In this document: positions 12,216 to 24,951 of the stretch, piece after piece
Layout: the number at the start of each line of letters is the position of its first letter
Position numbering within the stretch: the stretch's first letter is position 1
Source of the DNA: Rosellinia necatrix
Lineage: Eukaryota; Ascomycota; Sordariomycetes; Xylariales; Xylariaceae
Assembly (NCBI GenBank): GCA_021209875.1
Contig: JAGYVD010000008.1
Coordinates: 744,001 to 808,000 of the forward strand
Length of the DNA: 64,000 nucleotides
Direction: 5' to 3'
Position numbers and translations under genes: made by a program
Notes under the pieces: model-generated
Databases searched by the model: none
The model's input: only the letters and a program-made list of their open reading frames with translations
What the model was told of the DNA's origin: nothing

Positions 12216-14359
12216 GATCGGTTGCTGTAACGGGTTTGGAGTTGTGTCCGAGAGGCTTACCAACTTTTCAACTTCATAAATGTTTTATCAAGGTTTCACA
12301 GTTGGTCTGTTTATAGCGGGCAGCTAAGTGCTCTGCCTTTGGTGGCAGTTTAATATGTGTTTCTTGTTTAGTTGTGGTAAAGTTCTAGGCTTTTATCGAT
12401 AGTAGCGCTTGGCCAAGAACTGAACATGATTGGAACTTCAGGCCTCTTCTGTGGCTGAGAAGGATTAAGGATATTTATATAGACTGATATCCCAATAAAC
12501 GCTCTCCAAAGGTCCGAGACGTCATCATATGGCCTGAAACCCGTAAAATGTCTAACTTAGCAATAAAGTACCTGGAGTTTAGAACGATTTCGTCGACTCG
12601 CTCCCCAAATTCAATCGATGGCAATAGTTGCTCTAGTATAGACTATCGGGATGTGTAAAATAGGACTCGGTCTCACGAACATACGATTTACTGATTTTCT
12701 AGAGATGACAGTGTCTGATCAGATGATGCATTAAGGCACCTTTAACAAGCGGGCTAATTGAAATGACAAATAAACCTTGTTTGACCCGAATATCATGTAG
12801 ACCTTTGGTCATTAGCAGAGATTACTGACTTGGGCTTATAAACCGTAGAACAACATATAGGATTTTCAGTATTCGGAAATAATTAAATCGGAGAGTCCGT
12901 TCAAGGCGGCCTGTTTTTTTTTTTTTTTTGAGAATGTTTCACATTTGATGGGTGAGGGTTAGGGATATATAGAGTAACATATGTTTACATTTCAAAATGT
13001 AGCTGACATGCATGAGGCTATGGTTCCCGAAGCAGGTTTAAACTATACCGAAAAGCCGCTCACCGAGGCTCCTTCATCTGACCATGATAAACGACCGGGG
13101 GCTAATTCCGTAGACCACGAGGTAGCCGGCCAGCGCGGACGGGCCGTGAACATCGACGAACACATCGGTGTTCGAAAATAGAACACACACACACACACAC
13201 ACACGTGTTAGCCTAGCTACCGATAGGACCGCGATGACACCCGCCTCTTAAAACACCGAAACTGGTATGATAATGTCCACCAAGGACGGTCCTAGTGGGG
13301 TGTGGTAGAGCGGGGGCTGGAGCTGGGTCGAGAGATGGACGGGGAAATGCGCGCGGATTCGGACGGCTCGCCCCCACGGCTGAGTCAGTTAGTTTCAGGG
13401 TCGCCAGCGCGCCGCCGCAAACTTGGCGGGTTCTGCGGCATGGTACATCTCTTAAAATTGTGTCCGGATTTGGGCTATGCCACATGTCTTTTTCATGATC
13501 CTGTAACGGTGGGTACGGGGTCGTTCATTCTGACCGGCGCCTCATGGGCCGTACCGAGGAGAGAGGGTGGGGGTTGTCGGTTTGGTGGACCCGAAATGCT
13601 GGATTCCTTCCCAAAACATTGCGGGTTAAACATACTACGCGAACCATGGGAAGGAAAAGGGGCTGAGAGGACCTCCCCATCGGGTTCATGGGTGTTGCTA
13701 TTCGGGAATGCGAACGACGGCGCCACGATACGGAGATCCGCCCGCTCGCCCCCGTCATGGGAAGCCACGGAGAAAAACTGGAGAAACGAATAAAGGTTTA
13801 TTGAGCGATAGGAATTCCAAGCCTTTGCAGCGCCCGTCTATATGAAACGCCGCCGCTTATGTCTAAGTATGCTGATCTATGGCAAGGACAAGAATGTGGG
13901 TATCTGTGTGACAGAGGGGGAGGAAAAGAAGGGAATGAAGATCAAAGAAGAAAATGAGAGGAGAAGTAAGGCAGGAACCCCATCTATAGAATGAAAAGAG
14001 CGTGAAAATGCAGAAACAAATCTATACCTACCCGATTCTATACCCAGTTAGCCTAACCAGCCCGTTCCGTGAGGAAGGTGTGAGTTCTAATTCTATTTTG
14101 AGTGCCCCAAGCGTGTGAAACAAAGAAGATGAAAAGAAAGGTAAGAAGATGAAAAAAGGCAAGAAGATGAAAAAAAGGTAAGATGAAAAAAGAAAGCCCG
14201 AAAAAAGAAACCAAATTCTCCGTAGGCGAATCAGAAAAGACCCATCTAAAAAAATAAAGTCATGGGGAAATGCAGCAGGGACAAATGAAAATGCTGGAAA
14301 AGCCAATGAAAACGAGTGTCTTTGAGCTATGTTTTGCTCCGCCCCAAGCTTTTCGTTCG
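12216..14359. other. Gene-free part of duplicated unit (unit 1)
   Basis: The left part (to about 12900) is AT-rich. A run of 16 T occurs at 12914-12929 and a CA dinucleotide run at about 13182-13204. The stretch 13300-13790 is GC-rich and open in several frames (up to 163 codons on plus), but those frames show no motif and are broken differently in the second unit, so they are not called. A purine-rich A/G stretch covers about 13915-14220. Confidence 0.5.
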
Positions 14360-15279
14360 TCAGCCATCGAAACGGGTCTTGTCAGCGGCGATGGTAGGTA
14401 GATCCTGCTTAAGGGGTATCGGCCAATCAGGGGCGGGTACTTTTCGAGTCAGCCCTACAAGCTGGGGTTGCATTCGGATGCGGTCCTTCGAGCTCCTAAT
14501 GATGTCGATGGCATTGGCGTAGTAATCTGATTGGGTATCGAAGCTCTCATGGCTCGCGGCCTATGAGGTTGGGGGGGAATTTGGGCTGATACGATTGCCT
14601 CCAACTGCGGCGTCTTTTTTTCTTTTTTTCGTTTCTTGCCGTGTATGCAAGGACCTTTCCCCTAAATATCACATTGCGCCGCATAGTCGAGGGGCCTCCT
14701 CGGCTCAAGGATACGCAGTATGGTAGAGCTAGAAGCTTGGAATGATAATTGCCGGTGCTGAGACTGACACATCGCGGTCCAGTTTGAAGCACGTGGTACC
14801 GCTCAATGCCGCCCCATCAGATCCAGGGGTTCCCTCTCCACCCCAAGTGGTCAAGGAAAGATACTCTAGAACAAGCACTGCGAAACTAGAAGCAGTGGAT
14901 ACAATCGAGGGGCTGATGGACCTGCGAGGACTCGGCGGGGGGCTAGGCACGTCCGGCCTGGGACCCACCGGTCTCGGACGGCGGGGACCAGGGCTTGGAG
15001 GTGGTTCAGGATATGGGCATTGAACTGGCTCGGGCGTGAAGTTAAGAATAGACGGCTGCGATTCTACGTTATAGAGTAGAGAATTCCGAGGACTCGGTGG
15101 CGGGGTGGGAACTGGTGGAGGGGGGCTAGGCAATGGTCCCGGAGTGGGAGGTCCTGGCGTTGGTGGTCGTGGAGGGTTAGGGTATGTGGTAGGTTTTCCC
15201 AGAGCTTCGGACGAATTAATATACGGATATCGGTTATCGTCGAATTACTTACCGGCGGTGGAATTTGGAGGATCATGAA
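14360..15279 (-). CDS. Possible proline-rich multi-exon gene, structure unresolved (unit 1)
   Basis: Not recognised. On the minus strand an ATG at about 15279 is followed by eight codons and a GTAAGT donor. Then comes a proline-rich open frame (about 15230-14729, many PSPPPP/PPPSPR runs) and finally an open segment at 14560-14360. That last segment starts after a TAG acceptor and gives about 66 residues of ordinary composition, including DYYANAIDIIRSSKDRIR and PAPDWPIPLKQDLP. The middle joins do not resolve into one frame, and A/G homopolymer runs at 14600-14640 differ between the two units, so indel errors or decay could be the cause. It could be a real gene with a disordered N-terminal half, or chance open frames. 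Confidence 0.3.
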
Positions 15280-15289
15280 AAGGCCGGCC

Positions 15290-16399
15290 TGTTATTTGGT
15301 AGGGGATACCAGCTGGGGAAACAAACATCTTGCCGTGGTGTTTCTGTACTTGTGACTGTTCTGGATGCGTTTGCTAGTAGACGGAGCTATGTGTTTGGTG
15401 AATGCTGGTGATCAAGCAAGTTCGACGAGACCAGACTATGTATCCGAACCATAAGTCCTTATATATCTCTGAGAACGACTTCTCACGAGATAGTAGCAGG
15501 CCGTGGAGCTTAAGCTGGTCATGGCTGATTAGTTCATAAGTTTCGAGAAGGTAACTTGTCATCACATGCTTAATCCTTCATGCTGTCATTCGAGACCACA
15601 CAAGGGGTCTAATTTCGCCACGTCGGCCACCAGAATGGCGGGAACAACTAGAAACAAGAAGCTCTAGTGGTCCCGGGCACGAGTGACAGCTGAATCCTGC
15701 GCCCCAGTCCCGCCATACTGCGGCTAGGCAGCTAGGCACTTGCCGCGGGAGTAACAGACATGGCGGCATGACCGGGACGCTTCACACACAATGGTTCTCA
15801 TTAGCTTTGATGTTGATAGTGAAGAAACCTCAATGGAACCTAGTAGGCTTCGGATAGGGAGGAAACAGACCCCGGATTCAACACGACGAGTGATTTGCTA
15901 GGCAGCGGACTATAGACTCGCTCGTGAGCAGATGGGAGCACCGTGGATTGCTGGCCGTTGATGCCGGCCAGGGAGCTTCTGCCTGAATACTTCTGCCTGA
16001 ACGCTTCTGACAACTTCGTTTACAAACTGGGGCCGACTAGTGAGAAGTTAGGTTTCACGAAGCTATTTACACCGAGACATAGCGAGTCATAACGATGAGT
16101 CGTGATGAGCATCGTGTTATATTGGCTATTAGACGAGGCCCATCGCGTTTAAGAGCTGTACATCCCGCTCACAGTTGCACCAAGTGGTCAACTGCTCGGC
16201 TATTCCAAGCCTCGAGACGCGGAAGCGGGTCGTTACACAGGCTTGAGCGCCATACAATGAACCCTCACAGCCGCGCTAAGCGCGTTGGGGGGGTTTCAGT
16301 CGCACCATCCTGTAGGAAGCAGCCTTGCCCCCAGCGGCAGTGTGTGCAAGGGGGAACGAAACAATAGGCAGAGTTGCGATTGGCTGATAGTTGGTGTGA
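15290..16399. other. Intergenic stretch in unit 1
   Basis: Short open frames on both strands (63-90 codons) without motifs. A direct CTTCTGCCTGAA repeat lies near 15976-16000 and a G7 run near 16284. Nothing further was recognised. Confidence 0.4.
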
Positions 16400-17260
16400 T
16401 TAGGCTAGCCAAGCATCATCAAGGACGCGTTGCTCATGTGGCGCCCAGGACGAACTGCCCTCAACGGGGATGCGGTTGGGAGCAGAGTCAGCGACCACAG
16501 CGACAACCCGAACCCATTGATCTGTACGGTTAGATAAACTACATTTCCCGTGTCAGAATCGAACAGGGTACGTTTATATGGCCCAATGCGTGGAATGAGC
16601 ATTAAAATCTTCATTGGTTTCGTGACTTACGCATGCATTATTCCTCGTTGGACGACAATGTCACCAACTTGGCACAGCGTCTCCTTCGGCTCGGCATAGC
16701 CCGTTTCTGTATTAAATGGAGTTTGCGGAGTCAAGAGGCTCAGAGTCCCTTGCAACACGATCAGATAGTCGGTGGAGGTTGTACGATGCTGGTAAGTATT
16801 TAATTGATGCGTCAAATCGGCTTAAATTTGTGGTAGGCGTACCATAGTTCCTTCAGTGTTGGGGGCGACGTCTAAGTAGTACATGTTTAGCCCATTCGGC
16901 ATGACGATGCCGAATCCTGGAACATCATCGAGTGGGAGGTCGCCTCTAAACTGACTGTTAGTGGTCTACGTAGATATGAGGCTCCTGATAACTCCTGGGG
17001 CTATGGGCGCAAGCATTGGCCCTTTAAAATTGGTGGTAGGAGGCGAAAACTTACAATCCATCGTTATTGGTAGGAATCTGCTTGTGTGTCGCTACACGAG
17101 CCCGAACGAGTGAACCTCCGAGGATAGGTTCGAGTTTGAGAGTATCATCGATAATTTTGACAGCGGGTTCAGCCTTCGGGTGGGGAGCATCGGAGCTTGA
17201 TAGAGGAAGATTTGAGGCTGTTATGCGCCTTGGGGCTTTAGGAGGTACTGCCGATGTCAT
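16400..17260 (-). CDS. Cupin-domain protein, unit 1 copy
   Basis: Four minus-strand exons, 17260-17055, 16945-16843, 16788-16631 and 16538-16400, give 201 residues; the introns are 109, 54 and 92 bp. All phases agree. The splices restore the motifs expected for small fungal cupins: GFGIVMPNGLNMYYLDVAP, then MHRT (His104) with DYLIVLQG, then GDIVVQRGIMHALSNRTDQW with the second cupin His. This is a single beta-barrel with the conserved fold but only part of the metal-ligand set of classical dioxygenase cupins, as is common in this fungal group. No signal peptide, so probably cytosolic. The reaction is unknown; relatives sit near oxidoreductase or aromatic-catabolism genes. An apparently identical second copy lies at 24091-24951. 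Confidence 0.85.
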
Positions 17261-18025
17261 GGTACTAGATGAGAAAAAACGAGGCGTGATGGGGTGAACT
17301 TAAGCGTCTGGTGACGAATCAAGGCTAATTGCAGGCGTGTGGATGTGTAACCTGTTATGTCGTGTGGTGGTAGCATCGTCGAGGTGAAGCTTTATAATAT
17401 AATCGATGTCATCGCTTTGAATATGGGCCTGGCATCTCATCTCTATCCGGCGGGTCTATGGCAAGGGTTCAATTCAATGACTAATGAGTCCCATGATTGA
17501 GCTATCTCGAGGGATGGCATGTAAAGAAGCACCATATTGGTATATCTGATTAATAATTCATCATCGGTCTGCGATATGCTAGTGTTATAAGTGCCTCGGG
17601 TGGGTCAAAGGTTTCCCTCGGTCTTTGGCATGTTGACTTTCACGATAATGGAATCTACCCAGAATGACGACGTGATTACTTGGTAACGCCGATGGGTGTT
17701 CTCTTGTTTGCGCATAAGGATCTGGGCTGACTAATTATTAGAGCTAGCTTCTCTCATTTGGGTGTATAGAGCACATAGCATCTCGAACAAGAGCTGCTTA
17801 CGAATCCGGAGAGCGCAAATAGGAATACCTACAAAAAGTGGGCACCGATCCCTCCTTCATGCCAGGAAAGCTTTATATGTGTTTCGATCTCGTGATTCGT
17901 GAGTAATTCATCCATATGGGTCGATGAGGGATCCCGAATTGTGTCCATACTTGACACGCCTGTGATCTAAAAGCCACCGCTTCATCCTAATCTCACCCCA
18001 CCTTCAAATCAAATCGTATTGTTCT
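17261..18025. other. Intergenic between cupin and RNPS1 tail (unit 1)
   Basis: No convincing gene. The stretch would hold the cupin promoter (minus strand, upstream of 17260) and, near 18000, the 3' flank of the RNPS1-like tail. A CT-repeat length difference distinguishes the units near 17702 (two extra bases in unit 2). Confidence 0.4.
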
Positions 18026-18219
18026 TCACCTGTGAGGCCTTTCTGGACTGCGAGTGCGGCTACGCCCACGCTCGCTATCATAGCTGGGACTGCGACGACG
18101 CTCACGGTTCACATCGTAATTATCATGACTCTCTGTCGTCCACCACGGCGTCTCGGGGCGATCGAGACCGAGACCCGTACGACTCCGAGCGACTACGGTT
18201 ACGGCGGGAAGGTGGCGAC
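18026..18219 (-). pseudogene. Orphan 3' tail of RNPS1-like gene at duplication junction
   Basis: This is the same sequence as the last ~195 bp of the RNPS1-like gene at 25719-26730 (RS-rich C-terminus), but it lacks the RRM, the introns and the promoter. It begins abruptly at the tandem junction 18219/18220. Compared with the full copy it has a G4 instead of a G6 run (18155-18158) and lacks one base near 18137, so its frame also differs. It cannot encode a working protein. It marks where the duplication broke the gene. Confidence 0.85.
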
Positions 18220-18760
18220 TATAAAACAGTTCAAAAGGCCTTTGTAATTATTATGTTAAAAATCCTAAACTGTTGAAAGGATCTCTGAGCAAAAAGATGT
18301 GATCAAGATATAGATGGCAAAGTGACAGTAGAATGAGTTAGCAGTGTCCCTGGGGATAATCTAATAATCTAACTAGAGAAAAGTACAACAAAGGTAGGAG
18401 CAGAACAGGGAAAATAATGATTAGAAATCATAATCTCAGGGGTCGACTTATGATGCCAGCAATTAGAAGATATGATGAGCGACAGATAACCTGGCAGCTG
18501 CTTAATATCGGGCTGCATAAAAATTTGAAGATATAAATTTTGCAGAGATCTGAATGATGGTATGGAGAAAAAATGAGATATTAGAAAGCCTTGTAGCTAT
18601 TAACTCAAAGAAACTATTAAGGTAAAGCTTGGTGGGTAGGTAGAATAAAAAGGAAAAAGAAGATTGACATTATAGAACTTTATGGCAGGAAGAGCAATTA
18701 TAAATCGGCTTCATAATAATAAAAATGTGAATTTAATGATTGGTTGATGTAAAGTCGATT

Positions 18761-18968
18761 TGTCAGTTGTAGGGATCACGGAGTGAGTAGATAGGCTCGT
18801 CCTAGGCCGTAGGTGGTTGTATTTAGGGCTCAATAGGGTTAATAATTCATTCCTGAACCCTTTAAGATCCAAGGGGACCCGGAAGGTCCTTATATACACT
18901 CATTTCCAGTACTAGAACCACCCTAGGTGTCGGGCAGTAGCTAGCAGTGTCATCATTGGACCTAACAT
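18761..18968 (-). repeat. LTR-like repeat, family A, duplicate of A2
   Basis: Unit 2 counterpart of 11107-11314, carrying the same GATT flanks. It was copied as part of the segmental duplication and is not an independent insertion. Confidence 0.6.
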
Positions 18969-19654
18969 GATTATAAGGCACCTTGAGTCATTTTACTCTT
19001 CGGAGTCATTTAGTTTAGGGGAATCTTGGTCATTCTTGTTAGAGAAACTAGGCATTACCTCTATCTCCAGTCTACGTTTATTATTTCTGTTCTGACTGTT
19101 AAAATTCCTAACCTATTAAAGGCGATAAATTGTTCCTAATAGGAAACCTCGAAGCCAACAGGCTTGCGTGACCTGGGAAAGATGCCGTTCCCTCTCTGGG
19201 AACATATCATTAATTCGTCAAGAAGTGTATCTGTTTACCAGCAAACTAGTGAGCCTACATCCCACAGCCGGGCAATACCCTCCAATAACGCCTTGTATTC
19301 ATGGTGACAAATGATTCCCCGTGCCGAAGAACGTAAGCCACGCATAATAATAAAACCACGTGGTTATCCCACGTCACGGAACCGAACCTTGAGCTCCCGG
19401 ACACGGGATGAAATGATGGTTACATAAATCCCATACTCAGCGGGCCAACCGTGGAGATAAAACGTCCCTTCGGACAATGATATAAGTTGGTTGCCGAGCT
19501 CCGAGACATTGGAGCAGTGATACCTATGTACCGGACCCCCGGGGAATGATGACAGAAGGATGGAGGTAGGTCTTGGTTCAAACAAGCAGACATGATCTAC
19601 GTAAAAATAAGAATATCGAAGTGGAGCATAACGGCCTTACCCGTAAGTGGATCG

Positions 19655-19869
19655 TGTCAGATAAATGGATCACATAGCGAGGTACCTGCTACCCTAGGGG
19701 GTAACTCTAGAAGCATATGTGTGTATATAAGGACTGAGGACCTTCCACCTAGATGGCAGGCTCAGAAATCAATAATATTGAGCCCTACCCCTACACTAAG
19801 CTATCTACCTACGACCCAGCTGCTGCCTCATAGTGACTAGACCTCACTCTGGATATTCTGAACATCACA
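19655..19869 (+). repeat. Solo-LTR-like element, family B, duplicate of B3
   Basis: Unit 2 counterpart of 12001-12215 with the same GATCG target-site duplication (19650-19654 and 19870-19874). It was copied with the unit. Confidence 0.7.
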
Positions 19870-22026
19870 GATCGGTTGCTGTAACGGGTTTGGAGTTGTG
19901 TCCGAGAGGCTTACCAACTTTTCAACTTCATAAATGTTTTATCAAGGTTTCACAGTTGGTCTGTTTATAGCGGGCAGCTAAGTGCTCTGCCTTTGGTGGC
20001 AGTTTAATATGTGTTTCTTGTTTAGTTGTGGTAAAGTTCTAGGCTTTTATCGATAGTAGCGCTTGGCCAAGAACTGAACATGATTGGAACTTCAGGCCTC
20101 TTCTGTGGCTGAGAAGGATTAAGGATATTTATATAGACTGATATCCCAATAAACGCTCTCAAAGGTCCGAGACGTCATCATATGGCCTGAAACCCGTAAA
20201 ATGTCTAACTTAGCAATAAAGTACCTGGAGTTTAGAACGATTTCGTCGACTCGCTCCCCAAATTCAATCGATGGCAATAGTTGCTCTAGTATAGACTATC
20301 GGGATGTGTAAAATAGGACTCGGTCTCACGAACATACGATTTACTGATTTTCTAGAGATGACAGTGTCTGATCAGATGATGCATTAAGGCACCTTTAACA
20401 AGCGGGCTAATTGAAATGACAAATAAACCTTGTTTGACCCGAATATCATGTAGACCTTTGGTCATTAGCAGAGATTACTGACTTGGGCTTATAAACCGTA
20501 GAACAACATATAGGATTTTCAGTATTCGGAAATAATTAAATCGGAGAGTCCGTTCAAGGCGGCCTGTTTTTTTTTTTTTGAGAATGTTTCACATTTGATG
20601 GGTGAGGGTTAGGGATATATAGAGTAACATATGTTTACATTTCAAAATGTAGCTGACATGCATGAGGCTATGGTTCCCGAAGCAGGTTTAAACTATACCG
20701 AAAAGCCGCTCACCGAGGCTCCTTCATCTGACCATGATAAACGACCGGGGGCTAATTCCGTAGACCACGAGGTAGCCGGCCAGCGCGGACGGGCCGTGAA
20801 CATCGACGAACACATCGGTGTTCGAAAATAGAACACACACACACACACACACACACGTGTTAGCCTAGCTACCGATAGGACCGCGATGACACCCGCCTCT
20901 TAAAACACCGAAACTGGTATGATAATGTCCACCAAGGACGGTCCTAGTGGGGTGTGGTAGAGCGGGGGCTGGAGCTGGGTCGAGAGATGGACGGGGAAAT
21001 GCGCGCGGATTCGGACGGCTCGCCCCCACGGCTGAGTCAGTTAGTTTCAGGGTCGCCAGCGCGCCGCCGCAAACTTGGCGGGTTCTGCGGCATGGTACAT
21101 CTCTTAAAATTGTGTCCGGATTTGGGCTATGCCACATGTCTTTTTCATGATCCTGTAACGGTGGGTACGGGGTCGTTCATTCTGACCGGCGCCTCATGGG
21201 CCGTACCGAGGAGAGAGGGTGGGGGTTGTCGGTTTGGTGGACCCGAAATGCTGGATTCCTTCCCAAAACATTGCGGGTTAAACATACTACGCGAACCATG
21301 GGAAGGGAAAAGGGGCTGAGAGGGACCTCCCCATCGGGTTCATGGGTGTTGCTATTCGGGAATGCGAACGACGGCGCCACGATACGGAGATCCGCCCGCT
21401 CGCCCCCGTCATGGGAAGCCACGGAGAAAAACTGGAGAAACGAATAAAGGTTTATTGAGCGATAGGAATTCCAAGCCTTTGCAGCGCCCGTCTATATGAA
21501 ACGCCGCCGCTTATGTCTAAGTATGCTGATCTATGGCAAGGACAAGAATGTGGGTATCTGTGTGACAGAGGGGGAGGAAAAGAAGGGAATGAAGATCAAA
21601 GAAGAAAATGAGAGGAGAAGTAAGGCAGGAACCCCATCTATAGAATGAAAAGAGCGTGAAAATGCAGAAACAAATCTATACCTACCCGATTCTATACCCA
21701 GTTAGCCTAACCAGCCCGTTCCGTGAGGAAGGTGTGAGTTCTAATTCTATTTTGAGTGCCCCAAGCGTGTGAAACAAAGAAGATGAAAAAGAAAGGTAAG
21801 AAGATGAAAAAAAAAGGCAAGAAGATGAAAAAAAAAGGTAAGATGAAAAAAAAGAAAGCCCGAAAAAAAAGAAACCAAATTCTCCGTAGGCGAATCAGAA
21901 AAAGACCCATCTAAAAAAAAATAAAGTCATGGGGAAATGCAGCAGGGACAAATGAAAATGCTGGAAAAGCCAATGAAAACGAGTGTCTTTGAGCTATGTT
22001 TTGCTCCGCCCCAAGCTTTTCGTTCG
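19870..22026. other. Gene-free part of duplicated unit (unit 2)
   Basis: Counterpart of 12216-14359. The long plus-strand open frame seen in unit 1 (13302-13793) is cut to 121 codons here by one-base length changes near 21306 and 21324. This argues against it being a gene, or for sequencing indels. Confidence 0.5.
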
Positions 22027-22968
22027 TCAGCCATCGAAACGGGTCTTGTCAGCGGCGATGGTAGGTAGATCCTGCTTAAGGGGTATCGGCCAATCAGGGG
22101 CGGGTACTTTTCGAGTCAGCCCTACAAGCTGGGGTTGCATTCGGATGCGGTCCTTCGAGCTCCTAATGATGTCGATGGCATTGGCGTAGTAATCTGATTG
22201 GGTATCGAAGCTCTCATGGCTCGCGGCCTATGAGGTTGGGGGGGGGAATTTGGGCTGATACGATTGCCTCCAACTGCGGCGTCTTTTTTTTTTCTTTTTT
22301 TTTCTTTTTTTTTTTTTCCGTTTCTTGCCGTGTATGCAAGGACCTTTCCCCTAAATATCACATTGCGCCGCATAGTCGAGGGGCCTCCTCGGCTCAAGGA
22401 TACGCAGTATGGTAGAGCTAGAAGCTTGGAATGATAATTGCCGGTGCTGAGACTGACACATCGCGGTCCAGTTTGAAGCACGTGGTACCGCTCAATGCCG
22501 CCCCATCAGATCCAGGGGTTCCCTCTCCACCCCAAGTGGTCAAGGAAAGATACTCTAGAACAAGCACTGCGAAACTAGAAGCAGTGGATACAATCGAGGG
22601 GCTGATGGACCTGCGAGGACTCGGCGGGGGGCTAGGCACGTCCGGCCTGGGACCCACCGGTCTCGGACGGCGGGGACCAGGGCTTGGAGGTGGTTCAGGA
22701 TATGGGCATTGAACTGGCTCGGGCGTGAAGTTAAGAATAGACGGCTGCGATTCTACGTTATAGAGTAGAGAATTCCGAGGACTCGGTGGCGGGGTGGGAA
22801 CTGGTGGAGGGGGGCTAGGCAATGGTCCCGGAGTGGGAGGTCCTGGCGTTGGTGGTCGTGGAGGGTTAGGGTATGTGGTAGGTTTTCCCAGAGCTTCGGA
22901 CGAATTAATATACGGATATCGGTTATCGTCGAATTACTTACCGGCGGTGGAATTTGGAGGATCATGAA
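22027..22968 (-). CDS. Possible proline-rich multi-exon gene, structure unresolved (unit 2)
   Basis: Counterpart of 14360-15279. The proline-rich frame (22822-22418) and the short first exon near 22965 are unchanged. The A/T runs at 22283-22318 are expanded, which changes the frame of the middle segment (a lysine-rich run appears). The terminal segment at about 22227-22027 is the same as in unit 1. No function recognised. Confidence 0.3.
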
Positions 22969-22978
22969 AAGGCCGGCC

Positions 22979-24090
22979 TGTTATTTGGTAGGGGATACCA
23001 GCTGGGGAAACAAACATCTTGCCGTGGTGTTTCTGTACTTGTGACTGTTCTGGATGCGTTTGCTAGTAGACGGAGCTATGTGTTTGGTGAATGCTGGTGA
23101 TCAAGCAAGTTCGACGAGACCAGACTATGTATCCGAACCATAAGTCCTTATATATCTCTGAGAACGACTTCTCACGAGATAGTAGCAGGCCGTGGAGCTT
23201 AAGCTGGTCATGGCTGATTAGTTCATAAGTTTCGAGAAGGTAACTTGTCATCACATGCTTAATCCTTCATGCTGTCATTCGAGACCACACAAGGGGTCTA
23301 ATTTCGCCACGTCGGCCACCAGAATGGCGGGAACAACTAGAAACAAGAAGCTCTAGTGGTCCCGGGCACGAGTGACAGCTGAATCCTGCGCCCCAGTCCC
23401 GCCATACTGCGGCTAGGCAGCTAGGCACTTGCCGCGGGAGTAACAGACATGGCGGCATGACCGGGACGCTTCACACACAATGGTTCTCATTAGCTTTGAT
23501 GTTGATAGTGAAGAAACCTCAATGGAACCTAGTAGGCTTCGGATAGGGAGGAAACAGACCCCGGATTCAACACGACGAGTGATTTGCTAGGCAGCGGACT
23601 ATAGACTCGCTCGTGAGCAGATGGGAGCACCGTGGATTGCTGGCCGTTGATGCCGGCCAGGGAGCTTCTGCCTGAATACTTCTGCCTGAACGCTTCTGAC
23701 AACTTCGTTTACAAACTGGGGCCGACTAGTGAGAAGTTAGGTTTCACGAAGCTATTTACACCGAGACATAGCGAGTCATAACGATGAGTCGTGATGAGCA
23801 TCGTGTTATATTGGCTATTAGACGAGGCCCATCGCGTTTAAGAGCTGTACATCCCGCTCACAGTTGCACCAAGTGGTCAACTGCTCGGCTATTCCAAGCC
23901 TCGAGACGCGGAAGCGGGTCGTTACACAGGCTTGAGCGCCATACAATGAACCCTCACAGCCGCGCTAAGCGCGTTGGGGGGGGGTTTCAGTCGCACCATC
24001 CTGTAGGAAGCAGCCTTGCCCCCAGCGGCAGTGTGTGCAAGGGGGAACGAAACAATAGGCAGAGTTGCGATTGGCTGATAGTTGGTGTGA
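22979..24090. other. Intergenic stretch in unit 2
   Basis: Counterpart of 15290-16399. A G8 run near 23975 (G7 in unit 1) fuses two short plus-strand frames into a 146-codon frame without motifs. That frame is not considered real. Confidence 0.4.
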
Positions 24091-24951
24091 TTAGGCTAGC
24101 CAAGCATCATCAAGGACGCGTTGCTCATGTGGCGCCCAGGACGAACTGCCCTCAACGGGGATGCGGTTGGGAGCAGAGTCAGCGACCACAGCGACAACCC
24201 GAACCCATTGATCTGTACGGTTAGATAAACTACATTTCCCGTGTCAGAATCGAACAGGGTACGTTTATATGGCCCAATGCGTGGAATGAGCATTAAAATC
24301 TTCATTGGTTTCGTGACTTACGCATGCATTATTCCTCGTTGGACGACAATGTCACCAACTTGGCACAGCGTCTCCTTCGGCTCGGCATAGCCCGTTTCTG
24401 TATTAAATGGAGTTTGCGGAGTCAAGAGGCTCAGAGTCCCTTGCAACACGATCAGATAGTCGGTGGAGGTTGTACGATGCTGGTAAGTATTTAATTGATG
24501 CGTCAAATCGGCTTAAATTTGTGGTAGGCGTACCATAGTTCCTTCAGTGTTGGGGGCGACGTCTAAGTAGTACATGTTTAGCCCATTCGGCATGACGATG
24601 CCGAATCCTGGAACATCATCGAGTGGGAGGTCGCCTCTAAACTGACTGTTAGTGGTCTACGTAGATATGAGGCTCCTGATAACTCCTGGGGCTATGGGCG
24701 CAAGCATTGGCCCTTTAAAATTGGTGGTAGGAGGCGAAAACTTACAATCCATCGTTATTGGTAGGAATCTGCTTGTGTGTCGCTACACGAGCCCGAACGA
24801 GTGAACCTCCGAGGATAGGTTCGAGTTTGAGAGTATCATCGATAATTTTGACAGCGGGTTCAGCCTTCGGGTGGGGAGCATCGGAGCTTGATAGAGGAAG
24901 ATTTGAGGCTGTTATGCGCCTTGGGGCTTTAGGAGGTACTGCCGATGTCAT
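24091..24951 (-). CDS. Cupin-domain protein, unit 2 copy
   Basis: Exons 24951-24746, 24636-24534, 24479-24322 and 24229-24091, all shifted by 7691 bp from the unit 1 gene. The predicted 201-residue product appears identical: GFGIVMP, MHRT and GDIVVQRGIMH motifs in place, all splice sites kept. If the duplication is real, the strain has two equal doses of this gene, each with about 1 kb of the same upstream sequence. A recent duplicate with no visible decay gives no hint of specialisation. Function as for the unit 1 copy: a small cytosolic cupin of unknown reaction. Confidence 0.85.

Larger units (their letters stand above)
10563..18219 (+). repeat. Tandem segmental duplication, unit 1 (~7.66 kb)
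   Basis: From ACTATAAAACAG at 10563 the sequence runs to GGTGGCGAC at 18219, and then begins again immediately with TATAAAACAG at 18220. The whole unit is repeated head-to-tail. Outer flanks and the internal junction share only the dinucleotide AC, so the joint has about 2 bp of microhomology. The unit contains LTR-like elements A2 and B3, an uncertain proline-rich gene, a cupin gene and the last ~190 bp of an RNPS1-like gene. The right breakpoint cuts that gene. Confidence 0.95.

Noticed and set aside
13302..13793. 163-codon plus-strand frame in unit 1 of the duplication
   Set aside because: No motif or splice context, overlapped by minus frames, and cut to 121 codons in the near-identical unit 2.
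23784..24224. 146-codon plus-strand frame in unit 2
   Set aside because: It exists only because of one extra G in a run; the unit 1 counterpart is split, and it overlaps the last cupin exon.
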